DNA from: Dimorphilus gyrociliatus
Taxonomy: Eukaryota; Annelida; Polychaeta; Dinophilidae
Direction: 5' to 3'
Length of the DNA stretch: 64,000 nucleotides
Assembly: GCA_904063045.1 (NCBI GenBank)
Contig: CAJFCJ010000003.1
Coordinates: forward strand, 1,426,001-1,490,000
Positions 34,793 to 48,400 of this stretch are shown here, piece after piece; within the stretch, counting starts at the first letter, position 1, and every line of letters begins with the position of its first letter. A model generated the notes under the pieces. It did not search any database, was not told where the DNA came from, and saw nothing but the letters and a program-made list of their open reading frames with translations. A program made the position numbers and the translations under genes.

Positions 34793-37700
34793 CTAATATT
34801 CTGTTTCACTCTCGCACACATAACGCACCGGATCTAAATAGGAACAATTACAACTACAACCAGTCACAGGGCAATCGCTATTCTCTTCAAACCATGCAGT
34901 TAAATGAGACGAGTGCCCGCCGTGTCTACATCTTTGACACCAAGTAAACCAGTCACTAAAATTTGATTGCTTAGTATTACCAGTGGTTTGAACAAGTCTT
35001 GAAGGAGTTCCCATATGGGCTAAGCAAATTGCACAACGAGGCAAGGGTTTTCGACAAGTAGGAACAGGACAGGCGTTTAATCTGTTCATATTCGTGTTTG
35101 GCTTGGCAAAGACAACACACCCAGCAGTATTAGCTGATCTTGCAGCAGATATGCTCTTTCCACAAAAGTTGCATGTTATGAATAATTGCGGACTCGTTTT
35201 AGCACTTTTTAAATATATATCCAAATCTGCTCTTTCATGCCACATCCTCCATGAGTCCAGCAGCTCTCTATATTCTTGTAACCATATATCTTTTCTTTTG
35301 TCGTTTACAGTTGACATTTGTGAAAGTAGACAAGTCGTTTGAATATCAGATGTTTTTTCCAAGAAAGTTTCAAGGAGATTTAATCCTTCTGTGGATAAAC
35401 CACTTACAAGTAGACCATGAAGGTTACCTTCACTAACACTGTGATTCATGACAGTATCCAAATAATTTTGTAAACCTCTATCTGCCAAATGTAAGCAAGC
35501 AAAGGCAACCCTATCGCCTAAATCCAAATCTTCAGAATGCTGTGAGGATAAAACATTATGAGTACTTTCTGAATTTAGTTTATTTCATAATTACCAATAT
35601 TTGGTCGTAAGATGGACAAGGTTGACTATTTAGAAAATGGAATATAGCTCGTATATGAGCATTGTTCATCACAGGTGATAGACGTGAGCAAACTTCCTTC
35701 CACATAGCGTTCGACTCATCACTAAATCCGCTTATTGCAATTGTTAACAATCTCAAATTCTCCTGGTCTGATTTGGAGAGAATGGACGTAGCAACGTTTA
35801 AATTCATGTTCATTACGGCAATCATTGCTGCTCTCTCAGCGTTACTGCCGCATAAATCAGTTAATTTATTTTCAAATTCTGCGCTCTCTCGCTCATTTAA
35901 AGAGCTCCACCCACACATTTCAATAATACGATCTCTTTCTTTACTTATGTATAAAATACGCTTCGAATTTTGACTTTTATTTCTACTTAATGAATTTTCG
36001 TTGGCCAATATCCAGCTTATGGAAATATTAGTGGACCGACAGCAATCACTAAATAATAGATAATTATTAAATTGTGATAGTGTTTATAGTCTGTTTAAAA
36101 ACTCACTTTTCATTGTTTATAAGTATAGAATGAGCACCCTTCATAACAGTTGATTTAAGATCAGTCTCAGATGATGTTTTATTCATTCGAGAGATATATG
36201 ACCATAAAGATGTTAGGGTAGAATCACCTTGAGTTAGTTCTAAATAGGAAGAGACATCACTTTTACAGCCATATCCACCCTTGGCTCTAGCCTTCATTGT
36301 CGTTGAGATGTCGCTGTCAATTTGATAGTCTATAAATGTTGTATCACAATTGACTATCCGGCCATCATTTGTCCAAGATAGAGAAAACTCCGGTGACCAA
36401 CTCTTTTGTAAAGAGATAAAAATTATTGTCAAAAAAAATTCACCTAAAATTTAGTTGACACGTACTACTGACATTCTTTCGCTTATACTGATATCCTTTA
36501 TATCATTCTGATCAGTTAGAGCTAACAATCGACTTTTATCAGTTGGATGCCAGCTGAAAGACACAACATTTCCCGGCTGATCAGAGGAGACTGGAAAGCA
36601 AGAAATTTGAAGGATATTGCCATTATTTTTAAGTATAGTAACAAATATATATTAGAAATTCACCATTTATGACTCTATCCATATGAGCTAGCTCTATCTC
36701 ATCTGATTCGGAGTTAGTCACATCGTACAGATTAATAACTGAAGAATGAGTGGGTAAAGCTGCCAAGTAACCTTTTCTATAGTGAATTATAAAAGCCATA
36801 AGATTGGTTAAGATAAACTAAATGTAAACAACCTCGAAGGACACCATGAAATTCGTAGTATATTTCTATTTTCAGTAAGAGTTATTAATGATTGAGTAAT
36901 TTTCCTTAAATCCCAGACTGATATTGTTCCCTAAAGAGAAGTTTATAGTATTATTTTAAATTTATTTACGATCTCGCAAAATACTTTTTGGCTTTCAAAA
37001 CTACAGAAAGTCGCTAATCGATTTTGGTTCAGGGGATCAACAGATAGTCCAACTGCGCTCGTAATCTTTGAATCGGAATTTGATATTCTTTTAATTGTAG
37101 CTAAAAGGAAAAAGATTCCAAGATTTTCTGGAAGATAATAGAGAAATACTATTTACGATCTTTTGGCTCTCGAATGTCAAATATTTTGAACTGCTTTTGG
37201 TAACCAACAACTAAGTTATATCCGCCCTCAACAAGCCAAGAAACATCCAAAGCAGCTTCATTTGATCCTTAAAAGTAAAATATAAACATTAATGAAAATA
37301 TGAAAGCTTATAGGAAAACAATAACCTTTAAACTCTCTTCGAATATCATCACAGTCAACAACTAATTGTTTAGCATTTGGCCTGTTGACATCTGTAATAA
37401 AAACTGTTGATTGTTTTTGATACTTGTCGAAACCAGTTGCAATCTAAGAAGAAGATCTTATGAATATTCATCATCACTGGTGAAAATCAGTTAACCTATT
37501 ACCAATTGAGTATGAATTCTATTCCAAGAAAGGCAGTTGCAATGTCTCGGCTGATCTACAACATCTAAAACAATTTATTTGTATAATATCTCAATGTAAA
37601 TATATGTGTGGTAATTAAATGATCTTACTATAAACATTTCCAACAATACTGTCGACGTCCGCAGACCTACTAAATCTACAATAAATTAAAATAGTTAAAA

Positions 37701-38324
37701 AAAAGAATTGATCTTTTATACTTAACTTACTGGTGTATCCTAATTTTACCCTTTGCATCTCCAGCAGCAAGAATTTGTTCTGATAAATTCCTGGGGCAGA
37801 GATCAAAACACTACAGAGAAATATTAATAAAGTTCAATTAAATAAGATTGGAATACTGAATATCAATTTTTTTTGACTCTTTTAATCCCGTTCTAAAAAA
37901 AGAGCATAAATAATAGTGAATTATTTTCACTATATAAATTGTTTATAAAAGTTGACTTTCATAAATTTCTTTGAATGAATGATAACTTTGGGTAAATGGA
38001 TTAATAGTTTAACTTCTTATTTTATCACGTGATTGTTTATAATCTTCGTACATACTCTTATATCCTCATTCTCGCTACAAGTGTACATCAACTGGGCCAG
38101 ACCTTTATCAGATATTTTAATAACTATAAAAAAAAATGGAATAGTTTCTTTTGTATGCATATTGAAATAATTTTCAGTGATTTACCTCCGCTATTTTTAC
38201 TAGTTTGTAAAGAATCACTGCTGACGTTTGGTTCTATCTTATAGAGAGATCTTACAGAATTTTTCAATAATATAAATTTATCATTCATGCACGTGCTCCA
38301 GGCTATTGCTTCAAGACTATTCAT
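34793..38324 (-). CDS. MIOS: GATOR2 component MIOS
   Basis: Fourteen exons give 862 residues (human 875): 38324-38186, 38123-38056, 37810-37731, 37675-37629, 37564-37503, 37443-37326, 37267-37157, 37100-36970, 36930-36833, 36776-36664, 36590-36466, 36402-36107, 36048-35595 and 35539-34793. All phases close. MIOS is part of GATOR2 at the lysosome, which relieves GATOR1 inhibition of mTORC1 when amino acids are present. WD40 repeats fill the N-terminal half (for example QILAAGDAKGKIRIHQF and FKIFDIREPKD). They are followed by an alpha-solenoid and a C-terminal zinc region: CNFCGKSISAARSANTAG, CRKPLPRCAICLAHMGT, WFTWCQRCRHGGHSSHL and CPVTGCSC. The Cys/His pattern of the degenerate RING is intact. 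Only 96 bp separate its stop from that of the convergent DUF4291 gene. Confidence 0.96.
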
Positions 38325-39151
38325 ATTGTCTGAAGATCCTAGGTAAATGTAGAATATTTAAAAAGAGCTATTCAGTAAGAAGTTGATAATCCAAGCAGCT
38401 ATACATAGCAACCTTTGCAAATTTAGAACATAATTTGAATGTTGCAAAAGGAAACAATGGGCGCATGCGTAGTAAAATATATAGGGTTGGATTTTTTTAG
38501 TATCAACTAACATGGACTCTTATCAAAACAAATTCGAATAGAACGATGTCCATAAAAATTCTTCCGGGAACAATAAAATTGCGTAGCTTGTAGAAATAAC
38601 AATATGAAAGTATTCAATGAAGACAAAGGTCTCAATAATAGTTAAAAATTTGATAGTAAAAAATTACAACTATTTATGCATGATAAAGAAATAGCAGAAT
38701 TTTTATAGATCAATATTATTAAATTAAATGTCTACAACAATAAATGTACATAATATAGTATAAATGAGTCTTTGACACATATTTCATGTAGAAGTCACAT
38801 AATCTTTTATGAAATATTAATATAAAACCAGCATAATTATGTGAGCAATATGTTACATTGAAACAACTTGTTGAGTTTGACCGTTTTTTGTACTCCTCTA
38901 TTACAGTAAATAATCGATTGTCTGCAAGTTTGCTTCAAATTAAAGTGTAATAAAAAGTGTAATAAAATATTTTCCATCTAAAATTTTCGAAATAAAATTC
39001 TTGTAAAATAAAGTAATCATAGCAGTTTACGTAAACGAACCAAAGATAGGAAACGGTAAATATGGACAGCGCCACTATCAGATTAGAGAAAACGAAAATA
39101 AAACTAACAAAGCATTGATAGTTGTATATTGTTGCATGCGTTTGTGGAGAA
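38325..39151. other. Divergent intergenic region
   Basis: 827 bp between MIOS and the first ankyrin-type gene. AT-rich, no gene seen; must hold both promoters. Confidence 0.45.
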
Positions 39152-40560
39152 ATGAAGGAAAGGGACGATTTTGTAATTGATGGTAATCAATCTGGTGATG
39201 AGAATGAGTTATTCTATGAAAAATCGGAAAGTGATTTTTCGTTTAAAGGAAAGGTGAAACGATATGAATCGCCAGGTTAGAAAAAGCATGTCTTTCTGTT
39301 TAAGCTTTAATTTCATTTTAAACGTATCATTTTAAATATTCTTAGAAGTCTTAGAAAGTAAAGGTGAACTTCTCCGCCTAGGACCCATGAGACTTTCCAA
39401 CAGGGGAACTTGTAAGACGATATATTAATTTATTAATTTTTAATAAATTAAATTTTGTCCATAGTGAAGAATAATGAAAATTCTGAACTTATGTCTCTAA
39501 CTGGTGACACTATGGAAGATGTAATTTCCGTGATAAGAAATGTTGAAAGAGCTAATTCTCTATCAGCCAATAGGTCACATCCATACAGACAGTCTACAGA
39601 AAATGTTTCCACTTCGAATCAAATTATACCGCAACAACCCTATCATAGAACATTTCCACCCTACAACTTACCAGATCTGGGCAATTTTACATCATTTCAT
39701 GAGCAGATTTATGACAACAATTTTTTAAAGCAGTAAGTGTACTTCTTAACCTGTGTAGTTTCATCCAGACTGTTGTTCAAATATTTAACAGAATGGACGC
39801 GGAATTGAATACTGCTGCTCTTAGAGAGGATAGGAGAAAAAAAGGGGGAAATTGTCTTCACTTCTTGGCAGGTGCAAATTCAACGTTTCGTCTGGAAAAA
39901 TTTCAAGCTCTACTAGTATATATCTATCACAAACATACCCATTATATCACGGCTAGAGATTCTTTCAATTTAACTCCATGTGACATAGCTAGAGAGAAAA
40001 AGTCATGGCAAAAAGCCCTTTGGTTTTTTCAAACTGGCAAACAGACTGAGACTCTGAAGAACCTATTGGAAAAGACTCAAGTTGATGTCGAATTCTTAAG
40101 TGTAATCCTCAAAAGTACTCCAAGCTTATCATGTGTACAATTCTCAAATGGGAAGAATCCCCTCTTAACTCTGCTTGATTCCTTTGACAATGATAAGTCT
40201 ATAGCAGTCGTACTGCTTATCAAATATGGAGCTAATCTAAATGTTAATCACATCGAAAAAAATCTTACTGCTATGCAACTTCTAATTAAAACAGGAGATT
40301 TACGTTTGATTGAAAACGTCCTTTATATTTTAGATGGTGAAAGAGTGACAGCATATTTAAACCCCTCCAATGGAATTGAAACTCCGAGGAGTACTCCTTT
40401 GTCTACTGCAGTAGAAAATGAGTGTAATTTGGACATGGACAGACTTGAGAATCTGTTGCAAATGCTAATTCATTTTAATGCAAGAAAGTTACCTTTCATA
40501 ATTGAAAGAGTTCGTAATTCGAATTTTCCTGTAAACATCAAAAATTTGTTTTTTCAGTAG
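39152..40560 (+). CDS. Divergent ankyrin-type protein, paralogue A
   Basis: Four exons (39152-39275, 39346-39411, 39465-39732, 39792-40560) encode 408 residues. The first half is hydrophilic and probably disordered, with HPYRQSTENVSTSNQIIPQQ and PPYNLPDLGNF. The second half is an ankyrin-like helical array: GNCLHFLAGANSTFRLEKFQ, then a TARDSFNLTPCDIAREKK unit, later NPLLTLLDSFDND, LLIKYGANLNVNHIEKN and LSTAVENECNLDMDRLENLL. Spacing and turns fit degenerate ankyrin repeats, most like the nuclear I-kappa-B group in layout (disordered N-terminus plus C-terminal ankyrins), but sequence likeness is weak. The next gene is a clear relative, so this is a tandem pair. Function is not inferred. Confidence 0.72.
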
Positions 40561-41314
40561 TTAACTATATAAGAAATACATTATAAGATACACTTTAGAA
40601 TTTCTACTCTTTGAACTCATTTATTTACTTAGTTATTTATTCATTCGACTTTCTTTCTATGCAATTTTAAACAGGTAAATATAAAAATTTAGTTTTCTAG
40701 AAAAACCCCTTCTGATGAGTCATTCTCCATTTTATGGGTGAATAAATCGCAAATAAACTTTATATATTTGAAATGTAGTTTAGAAAATGAAACAATTTCT
40801 TCAAAATTTCCCCTTTTCTCCACTCTGTAAAATCATATGATAAGTTATCAATAGCGATTAGTTTTCATTTATTACGGTGATCATTGATTTCTTGGGCATT
40901 ATTAAATAAATAAAGAATAGTTTGAAAAGAAATAACATGCTATCAGCATTTTTGTTTTAATCTATTTGAAAGTTTATATAGAATTACTATATTTAATTTT
41001 GTTAGTTATGAGATTGTCTTAAATATAATTAAAATCAATCTCGTTTTAAAGTTGGCGTTAATATATCTACTGCTACTTAGCAGTCAATATATCTGACTAA
41101 TATATACATTTATATATATTAATACATATTTATCAATATATATATATTATTACTATTGGTTGAGATAACAAAAGAATATATTAACCATGATAAGAATAGA
41201 AATAATATCATATTCGTATTGCAACAAATTTATAGCAGTAGTAGCATTATTTTTCTGAAGACGGAAGAAAATAGCGGCGGCCTTAAGTTAACAGAATTCC
41301 CATATCATTTCTTC
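40561..41314. other. Gap between tandem ankyrin paralogues
   Basis: AT-rich with a TA-rich patch near 41098-41150. An open frame from 41156 is in phase with the next gene but begins with TTG. It may be 5' leader or an unseen first exon. Confidence 0.45.
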
Positions 41315-43585
41315 ATGACGAGCATAGAAAGAGCAGGGATGAAAGAAATAGAACTTTCGCGGGAACTTAGTAAACTCACTATTAAGTCTCCCAGAAAGGC
41401 TGTTGAGAACTCTCTGACAGAGGATGAACTTGAGAGTTGTGGAAAGTTTAAAGTGATATGCGAGAGTGAAAATGATTATACCGACAGTGATGAAGAGGGT
41501 TTTAAAAATTGCGTTACAGACAATGAAGACGAAGATTTGAACTCCAAATTTCCATTGGCTTCAGATAACAGTAATATAAAAAATTTTACAAAACAGATTT
41601 ATAAAACTATCTAATTTTTTGACAGAGAAAGAAGATGAGGTTTTGGATATGTATCCTGAGGGTGGCCTCCCAACTCAAACCAAAAGGGGTTATAGATGAT
41701 TGATTATTTAAAATATATGTATAAATATGTACTTTATATCAAACCTCTTAACTACAGACCAAATTTCAAGTAAATATCGTAAACCGAATGATGTTCCTTA
41801 TCCGGAGTTTACCTCTCCAAGTCCTGCTGATCAATACAACACTACAAGGCTATATTCTCCGGGATCAGATTTTACACCTCTGATTCCTGCAACCGTAGAA
41901 AAGTTTAACGTGAAAAGCCCTGAGTTAGAGGTCAATTATTACTCTCCATGCCCTTCTGTACGAAGTGTCGAAAACTCTCCAATTGATAGATCCCCATGCT
42001 CTTCAAAGTCATTCACCTCGTCTAAATCTATACCATTGGAAAATTTTCGGAGAAAATATTGCCCATATTCAACGCAAAAAAGCGACACAATCTCATGGAT
42101 AGAAAAAAGTAAGGAGTTTATAGTGGACTCCCCTTTGACTGCACTTTACAACAGGTATGTATTAAGTTTCCAGAATATCAAATGAAAAAATAATACTTAA
42201 TGTTTCTGGGTAGTAGTAAATTATGTATAAGTAAACAAGTAAGAAATAAGAACTTTTGTTGTTTTGACATTGTTATTTAATAATTCTTCGTAATAGTAAT
42301 AAATTAGAACACTATGTTGTATTTAATAGTTTTTAAGGGTTTAGATATGAAAGACGATTGTACCCAACATGAAATTACGTGCTATTATATTCGCTAATAT
42401 GTAATTTGTTTTTCTAGGATGGTTGCGTTATATGCGTTAGACGACTTGATGACTTTAAAAGAAGGCAATAATACTTTCCATACCTCTGTGAAAAAAGCTA
42501 ATGAGCTGAAGGGAGACGCTGTTGGTTTAAAACGTCAACGAGATTACTTTGCCGCTATGTTGCGAAGAGCCATTCCACAATGTGCAGAAGTAATAGATGC
42601 AAAAAATGCAGATGGAAAGACACCATTAGAGTTAGCTGTTCAGAACAATGATTATCAACTGTCTAGATGGTTAGCGGAGAGTGAAAAGACAGATCCATCA
42701 CATATAATTTTGGAAATGTTAAAAATTGGAAAAAAGTCCGACTTGATAATGTTTCGCTGTCTGTTAACAAAGAAGTATGCTAATTACTTATATGAAGAGA
42801 TAGATCAAAGTCCCCTTTCGGTGGCATTGGATATTTTTCCAGAGAACAATGACATGAGCTATGCTCTCTTCATATTTGAGTTGGTAGGAAGTGGAGCTGA
42901 CCTTACCTTTTATGATAAGAACAAAGGAAAAACCTGCATTCAGAAGCTGACTGAGACAAATGATCTTGTGCTTATCGAAAATGTCATGTTGAAAATTTCG
43001 CGAGAAGAGGCACGACGGGTTTTAAACTATCAGCACGAAAGGAAGCAAGATAGTATGGCCTTGTACGCTGCACTTCAATGCGACGAACTCAAACGAACTA
43101 AGTTTGAGGAATATGTTCACCTAATATCAATGTACATCCATTTGGGAGCTACAAAGACAAAGCTTTGTTCACAATTAGCGAGTGAAAACAAAATTATCGA
43201 ACAACTCATAAAAGAATGTAAGCAACATCGTAGACCGGCAGTGAAAAAGGATTCGTCCAATTCTCCCAAGCTTTCACCTTCGGCTAAAACTGGAGAAGAT
43301 ACACTATTTGATTTAGCTAATGAAAAGCAACATCGTAGACCGGCAGTGAAAAAGGATTCGTCCAATTCTCCTAAGATTTCACCTTCGGATCAAACTGGAG
43401 AAGATACACTATTTGATTTAGCTGATGAAATTCCGCTTAACTTTGAGCAAACAGATGAATTTCAACTAAATGAAATATTAGCTTGTCTAGAGAAAGATGC
43501 AAGTGGAGATTTTACGATTAATTTCGACTATAATACCCCCGAACACAAAATAATATCCCAAAACACAGCTGTATTTAATCAATAA
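41315..43585 (+). CDS. Divergent ankyrin-type protein, paralogue B
   Basis: Four exons (41315-41570, 41626-41688, 41758-42154, 42418-43585) give 627 residues. The start is the ATG reading MTSIERAGMKEIELSRELSK. The N-terminal half is acidic then Ser/Pro-rich (YSPGSDFTPLIP, SPCPSVRSVENSPIDRSP). The ankyrin-like region (about residues 240-480) matches paralogue A in order: NADGKTPLELAVQNNDYQLS, FELVGSGADLTFYDKNKG, DLVLIENVMLKISREEAR, and LISMYIHLGATK. It is followed by a 35-residue unit present twice (43220-43429), then an acidic tail. Donor 2 (GTTATA) is weak. The start is less certain than the rest. Compared with A it has longer tails on both sides. Confidence 0.72.
43220..43429 (+). repeat. 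105-bp in-frame tandem duplication in paralogue B
   Basis: Two 105-bp copies (43220-43324 and 43325-43429) differ at only 5 positions by eye. Each encodes 35 residues starting KQHRRPAVKKDSSNSPK and ending in a TGEDTLFDL segment, so basic, Ser-Pro and acidic blocks are repeated. It is a recent duplication. Confidence 0.95.
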
Positions 43586-43822
43586 AGTATCTGAAATCTT
43601 ATTGTGAACTTTCTGATCATATGAGCCATGTTGACAAATGCTTATTTATATCCAAAATTTTCCTCCCTGTAAACAATTTTAATGTAGCACTTAATTTCTT
43701 TACCGAATAAAGTTTTAAAAGAATCCTTCAAGAGAGTGAGAAAGTGTGTAAACACAAGTTATCGGGTCTGAACTACCCAAGTTAGAAAGCAATGTTTAAG
43801 ATAGCGAATGAAGAGAAACGTT

Positions 43823-45264
43823 TTATGATACCAAATTCGCAGAATTTTTAGGACTTTGCTGCTTCGAGACGATAGATTGAGATGTTGTTTTAGGTTTACT
43901 TCCTCCAAAGGTAAAATATGAATAAAAGAGACTGCCTAAGACACTGTAAGTAATATTATGTAATATAACATAATTAGATATATCGAATAATATTTGCGCG
44001 GAAGGAATTATTTTACCTGATATTCAATCCCATAAAATTTACCCAGGAGAATACATAATCTCCTCCAATAGCCATACCAGCATACGTTACGATCAGATTC
44101 TGAAAAGACAAATAATACAGTAAACTTTCGCCATTGAAAAATACGATTTTCGAATTCACCTTCAAAACTCCTATTATTGTGGTAGTTAGAGCGCTATTAT
44201 ATTGCGTGCATAGAACAATTGAATAAGTCAATATAAACCCCATTGTACAAGATGTCAGAAAAGATATAAGAAAAGATATGTCGTTCCAATTTGAGTATTC
44301 CATGGCCTTCGATATATCTCCATTTATTATGCACAGGATGATAATTGGTCCAACCATAAATAAAGTATTATAAAAAAGTAAACCGTTTTTGCCCAAATCC
44401 TGTTACATTTATTCAATTTCTACATTAAATTAATTTTAAATATGCTTATAAAACCTTAGCATCTAATTTTTGCTTTGTATATACACCATTAGCTGCAGTA
44501 AATACGTCATTCAACAATATGAATATATATCCTACAAGATTAAATGTCAGGTCAGCACTAAAAAAATGAGAAAAATTTATCAACAGTATCTTGTTTTAGA
44601 CAAACAAACCTTGCTGCTATTATAGAACCAATTATCATTACATATACACACAATTGAACCCTCAATGATGCTCTTGTTCTGAAAATAATGCAAGTTAGAA
44701 AAGCTAACAAAATTAAAATTATTCTTAATTACCCAAGAACATAAAACTCGGCTATCATTGTAAACAGAATAGAGAATCTTCTTAGAACGGTAAACATTGG
44801 CAAACTAAAATTAATTAATTTAAGTAAATATATAAAACTATCAATACAAGTTGAATTAATACTTGAGCTTTTTTGTTCCTCCTAAACCAAATACTAAATT
44901 GCCGAAGAAGATTAAAGGTAAAGGCCATACTTTTTTTGGAATGTCTCTGCTAAGATTGGGAAAGTTCACCAAACCAACTAATTTCAATGTTAATAGAACT
45001 GTTATTGTTGAAACCATCTGGCCAAGTCCAAGGAATTGATAGGATGGAAATCTGAAAAAAGAAGCATATATGTGTGAGCGATATTTTGAAATTTTGTGAA
45101 ATTAAATCAATTTACTTGAACGACGTTAAGACAATCTTATTAACAACGGTAATTAGAAAAGAAGAAGCAGCATAAAATACGGCTGACCCAACTCTTTTAT
45201 ATGTCGAATGAACAGGTTGATTTTGTTCCACTGTTTCATCTTTTGACGTTGCCGAGTTTATCAT
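43823..45264 (-). CDS. SLC35D1: UDP-sugar transporter SLC35D1-type
   Basis: A multi-exon minus-strand gene of roughly 340 residues with the SLC35D1/D2 nucleotide-sugar transporter fold. The start is [18 protein letters not shown] at 45264. Diagnostic segments in order are [94 protein letters not shown] and [20 protein letters not shown]. About ten hydrophobic helices are present. The family carries UDP-glucuronate and UDP-N-acetylgalactosamine (or related sugars) into the ER/Golgi lumen for glycosaminoglycan and glycan synthesis. The C-terminal tail is short and polar ([19 protein letters not shown]). An intron falls between VLK and NLIVTYAG. The start lies 158 bp from the divergent unrecognised gene. 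Confidence 0.94.
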
Positions 45265-45422
45265 GTTGGAGTACTACCAGTTTCAGCATAAACAAACGGC
45301 AAAACACTCAATGTCGGTCACGTGATATGTTTATTCTGCCATATTTATTTTTCTGAACAACCTATAAAGTTTGAAAAAATAAATTGTTACTCTGATATTA
45401 AACAATTGATACTATCTACGAA
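45265..45422. promoter_or_regulatory. Candidate bidirectional promoter with TCACGTGA
   Basis: A 158-bp divergent gap. A TCACGTGA palindrome sits at 45318-45325, in the middle. E-box palindromes of this type bind bHLH-ZIP factors (USF, TFE/MITF). Function is inferred. Confidence 0.45.
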
Positions 45423-48400
45423 ATGGAGGAAGCGGATGAACAGACAAATGATGTGGTCGATTCTATGGAGACATCTGATAAATTAGACAGTTATTCAACT
45501 AATAGAGCATTAGATGCTTTCCGGTCTATTTATGAAACTGCAATAATGGATTTCGATGCTAAAAGTGCAGAAGAACGTTTCTCAAAGGCTAATGATCTAT
45601 TACGGTTAATATATAGCACGATAACAATTTAATCATATCTAAATAATTTATCTTTCAGACCGTTAATTCCCGAAAGCATTCGTCAGTTTCTCATGCGCTC
45701 TTTCTTAGTTCATCCTGAAACGAGCTATCTAATGTTTAAGTAATGATAATTACATTCTGTTAATCTTTTTCTTACTTAACAGTTATTATTAAATCATAGG
45801 AAAGGCCTTTCTAAACAAGATTTCAAACAATACCTTAATATTCAGTGTAACAATATTCAACCATATCAAAAGACAGATTTCTGCAATAGCTTTATTAAAT
45901 ATATCGAACTTCCAAAAAATTTTGGTAAATAATTTTCTAATTTTCACATATTTATAAATAATGACTTGTTTGACATACAGAGGATAATGATAGTTATGTA
46001 ACGGCTCTGATCTCTTTTGGGAAAAGATTGTCTGATGCTATGTTTCTACATTATTCCAATCCTGTCATTCAAGAATCAACTGAAATGAAAAGAAAAATTG
46101 CCCAACAATCTAGTAAATATCGTCGAACTAGTCGCCGTATAAGAAATAAAAGAGTTATCACACCACCTTTGACTTCATCATCTCCTTCTGTGAAAAGAAA
46201 AGGCTTATCTAAAGGACAGTGCCTTTCTCTGATGAATTTGCAATTAAAAATGGTTATAGAAAAATTTAATATTAATGATAAAGCTAGGAAATCTCGTTTA
46301 GATATAAAACTTATTAGAGCTTTTAATGACTGTCCCCACCTTTTTCATATTGACGGAAAATTCCCAGAAAATAAAGAACTTGTATGCAACTCTGCATCAT
46401 TCGCTGTTGCTTTGGACATGATCAATTTAGCTATAGGATATAAAATTAACTTTAATGAAACCATCTTAATCAGTCCTTCGTATGAAAGTCAGGAAGATTT
46501 TATGAATTTAGGTTTTATGCAAGAACTAAGGCAAGTCTTGAACGCGAAACAGCAAATTTTTTTCACAAGTACAAAGAGCCAAATATTCGACCCAAACTCT
46601 GACAGCGAAAATATCACTGAAGAGCAGTTGGAAGACAGGTATCAATCTCTGAGAAGCAGTTTTTTTGATAGTATTGCAGGCGGCTCGGAGAAAACAAACT
46701 TTCGACTCTCAGAAGATGAACGAAAATTTCTCCATCATTTATGCTGCAGCCGAAACACAGTCACAGACTTTATTCGGGCTTGTAACAAACCTCTTTCTAG
46801 CCGTCCAAAAAGTAATATCCTAATTCTAACTATTTTCTTCTTCGTTATTAACTAATTATTCGTTTTTCTTTATATAGTTCTTAAAGACTCACCATTCAAA
46901 TCATGCTTAGATGCTCTCCCTGTGCTTCAATATCACGTTTCTCAAATGAATCAAATACTACCCCTAGTCCAAAATACAGAAGTCACAAGAAATTTTCTAG
47001 GAGTCAAAGACATTATTTTACCTCAACATCAATTTGAAATCGACTTAATAAGCGAATCCAGTAAGTCTAAATTGCAGGAAATATTAGGGATGCTCAGTAA
47101 AAGGAAACCTAAAAACATTACATCTTTAATAAACAAAACTATGCAGAAAGTCTTAGAAACTAGTATAGCTGAGGATTCATCGAGGACTGTTCTCAGCTAT
47201 CAATTTGAAAATACTTTAATTAAAAATCGAAAATATATTATCCGAAACGATAAAGTTTTTATATGTCATCATGGTGGTCTCATTTCTCTATTAAATACCT
47301 GCTACATGACAAAAAAAGAACAAATGGAAGGAATTTTAAAAGCTCTAAAGAGAAAGGAAAATTCATGGTTGTTTAGGCGTTATCACTTACAACAATCATC
47401 AGCCAAATTTGAAAATGACGATGCTTTACAAATTCGAAATGGAATAGCCTATTTTCGGATAAGAGATAAATTTTACTTTTTGGATAGTAAAGAGAAGATG
47501 AGTATAAGAATTCAATGCGTTTGCTTTCTTAAAGCAATTAATGAAGAACAAAATGAAAGAATACTGTTTGGACCACATAAAATTGATATTATCCATTCGT
47601 CTTCTCCTTACCTCTCAAACGACACTGTGTGCGTACAAAGAAATAACCATATTTATTTGAAAAGATCGGACGATTCTTACTACATGACATCTGCTAATTT
47701 AGAAAATATTATGGCCCTAAAGAGAATTTTTATCAGATTAAAAGACAAGAAATCCAGTTCTATATCTTATCATAGACTGTCAAATACACCCACGCAAAGA
47801 GCTGAAAATATTATTGTAAAAGAAAATCAAGTTTACATGAGAATAGAGAAAGATATTTATGCCTCATTGAAGTCAACTAATCTAAATGTTGTTGACCAAA
47901 AAAGAAAGCTAAAACAGCTTAAGCCAAATATTCAACTTGATTATTTTGAAAGAGATTTAAAGGAGGAGAATATGCTCATGGTTAATAAAAATCTTGATAA
48001 AGTCAAAACTTTTAAAAACCCAAAAGTTGCCGTAAGTCTATTCATTTGAACTTATGCCTTTTTTTTAAACAGTTCTTATATTTTTCAGTTGTACACTCCC
48101 CAGTCGAAGAATCAAAAGCCGGAAAAAGAAAGAAACTTCAGTCAGAAAATTATTAAAGTATTAAATACTCTAAAATCTCAAAGACTCTTTACTAATTCAT
48201 ATTTTCATTTATTTAAGGTAAGCGCAGAGAGGCGAAAGTCTCGATCCGGTATAAAGCATTTATTGGATGCTCTTCAAGTTGATATGATGGATCGTCAGAG
48301 TTATCATCCAGTCAATCCAAAAGTACTGAGGGATCAACTAGAGAGACTAGGGATACTTTTTAACGAGGATTTAAATGCTGTATTCCAAGAGTTCGCTTTG

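Noticed and set aside
41156-41314. N-terminal extension of ankyrin paralogue B
   Set aside because: It begins at TTG, has no ATG in frame before 41315, and has no similarity to paralogue A.
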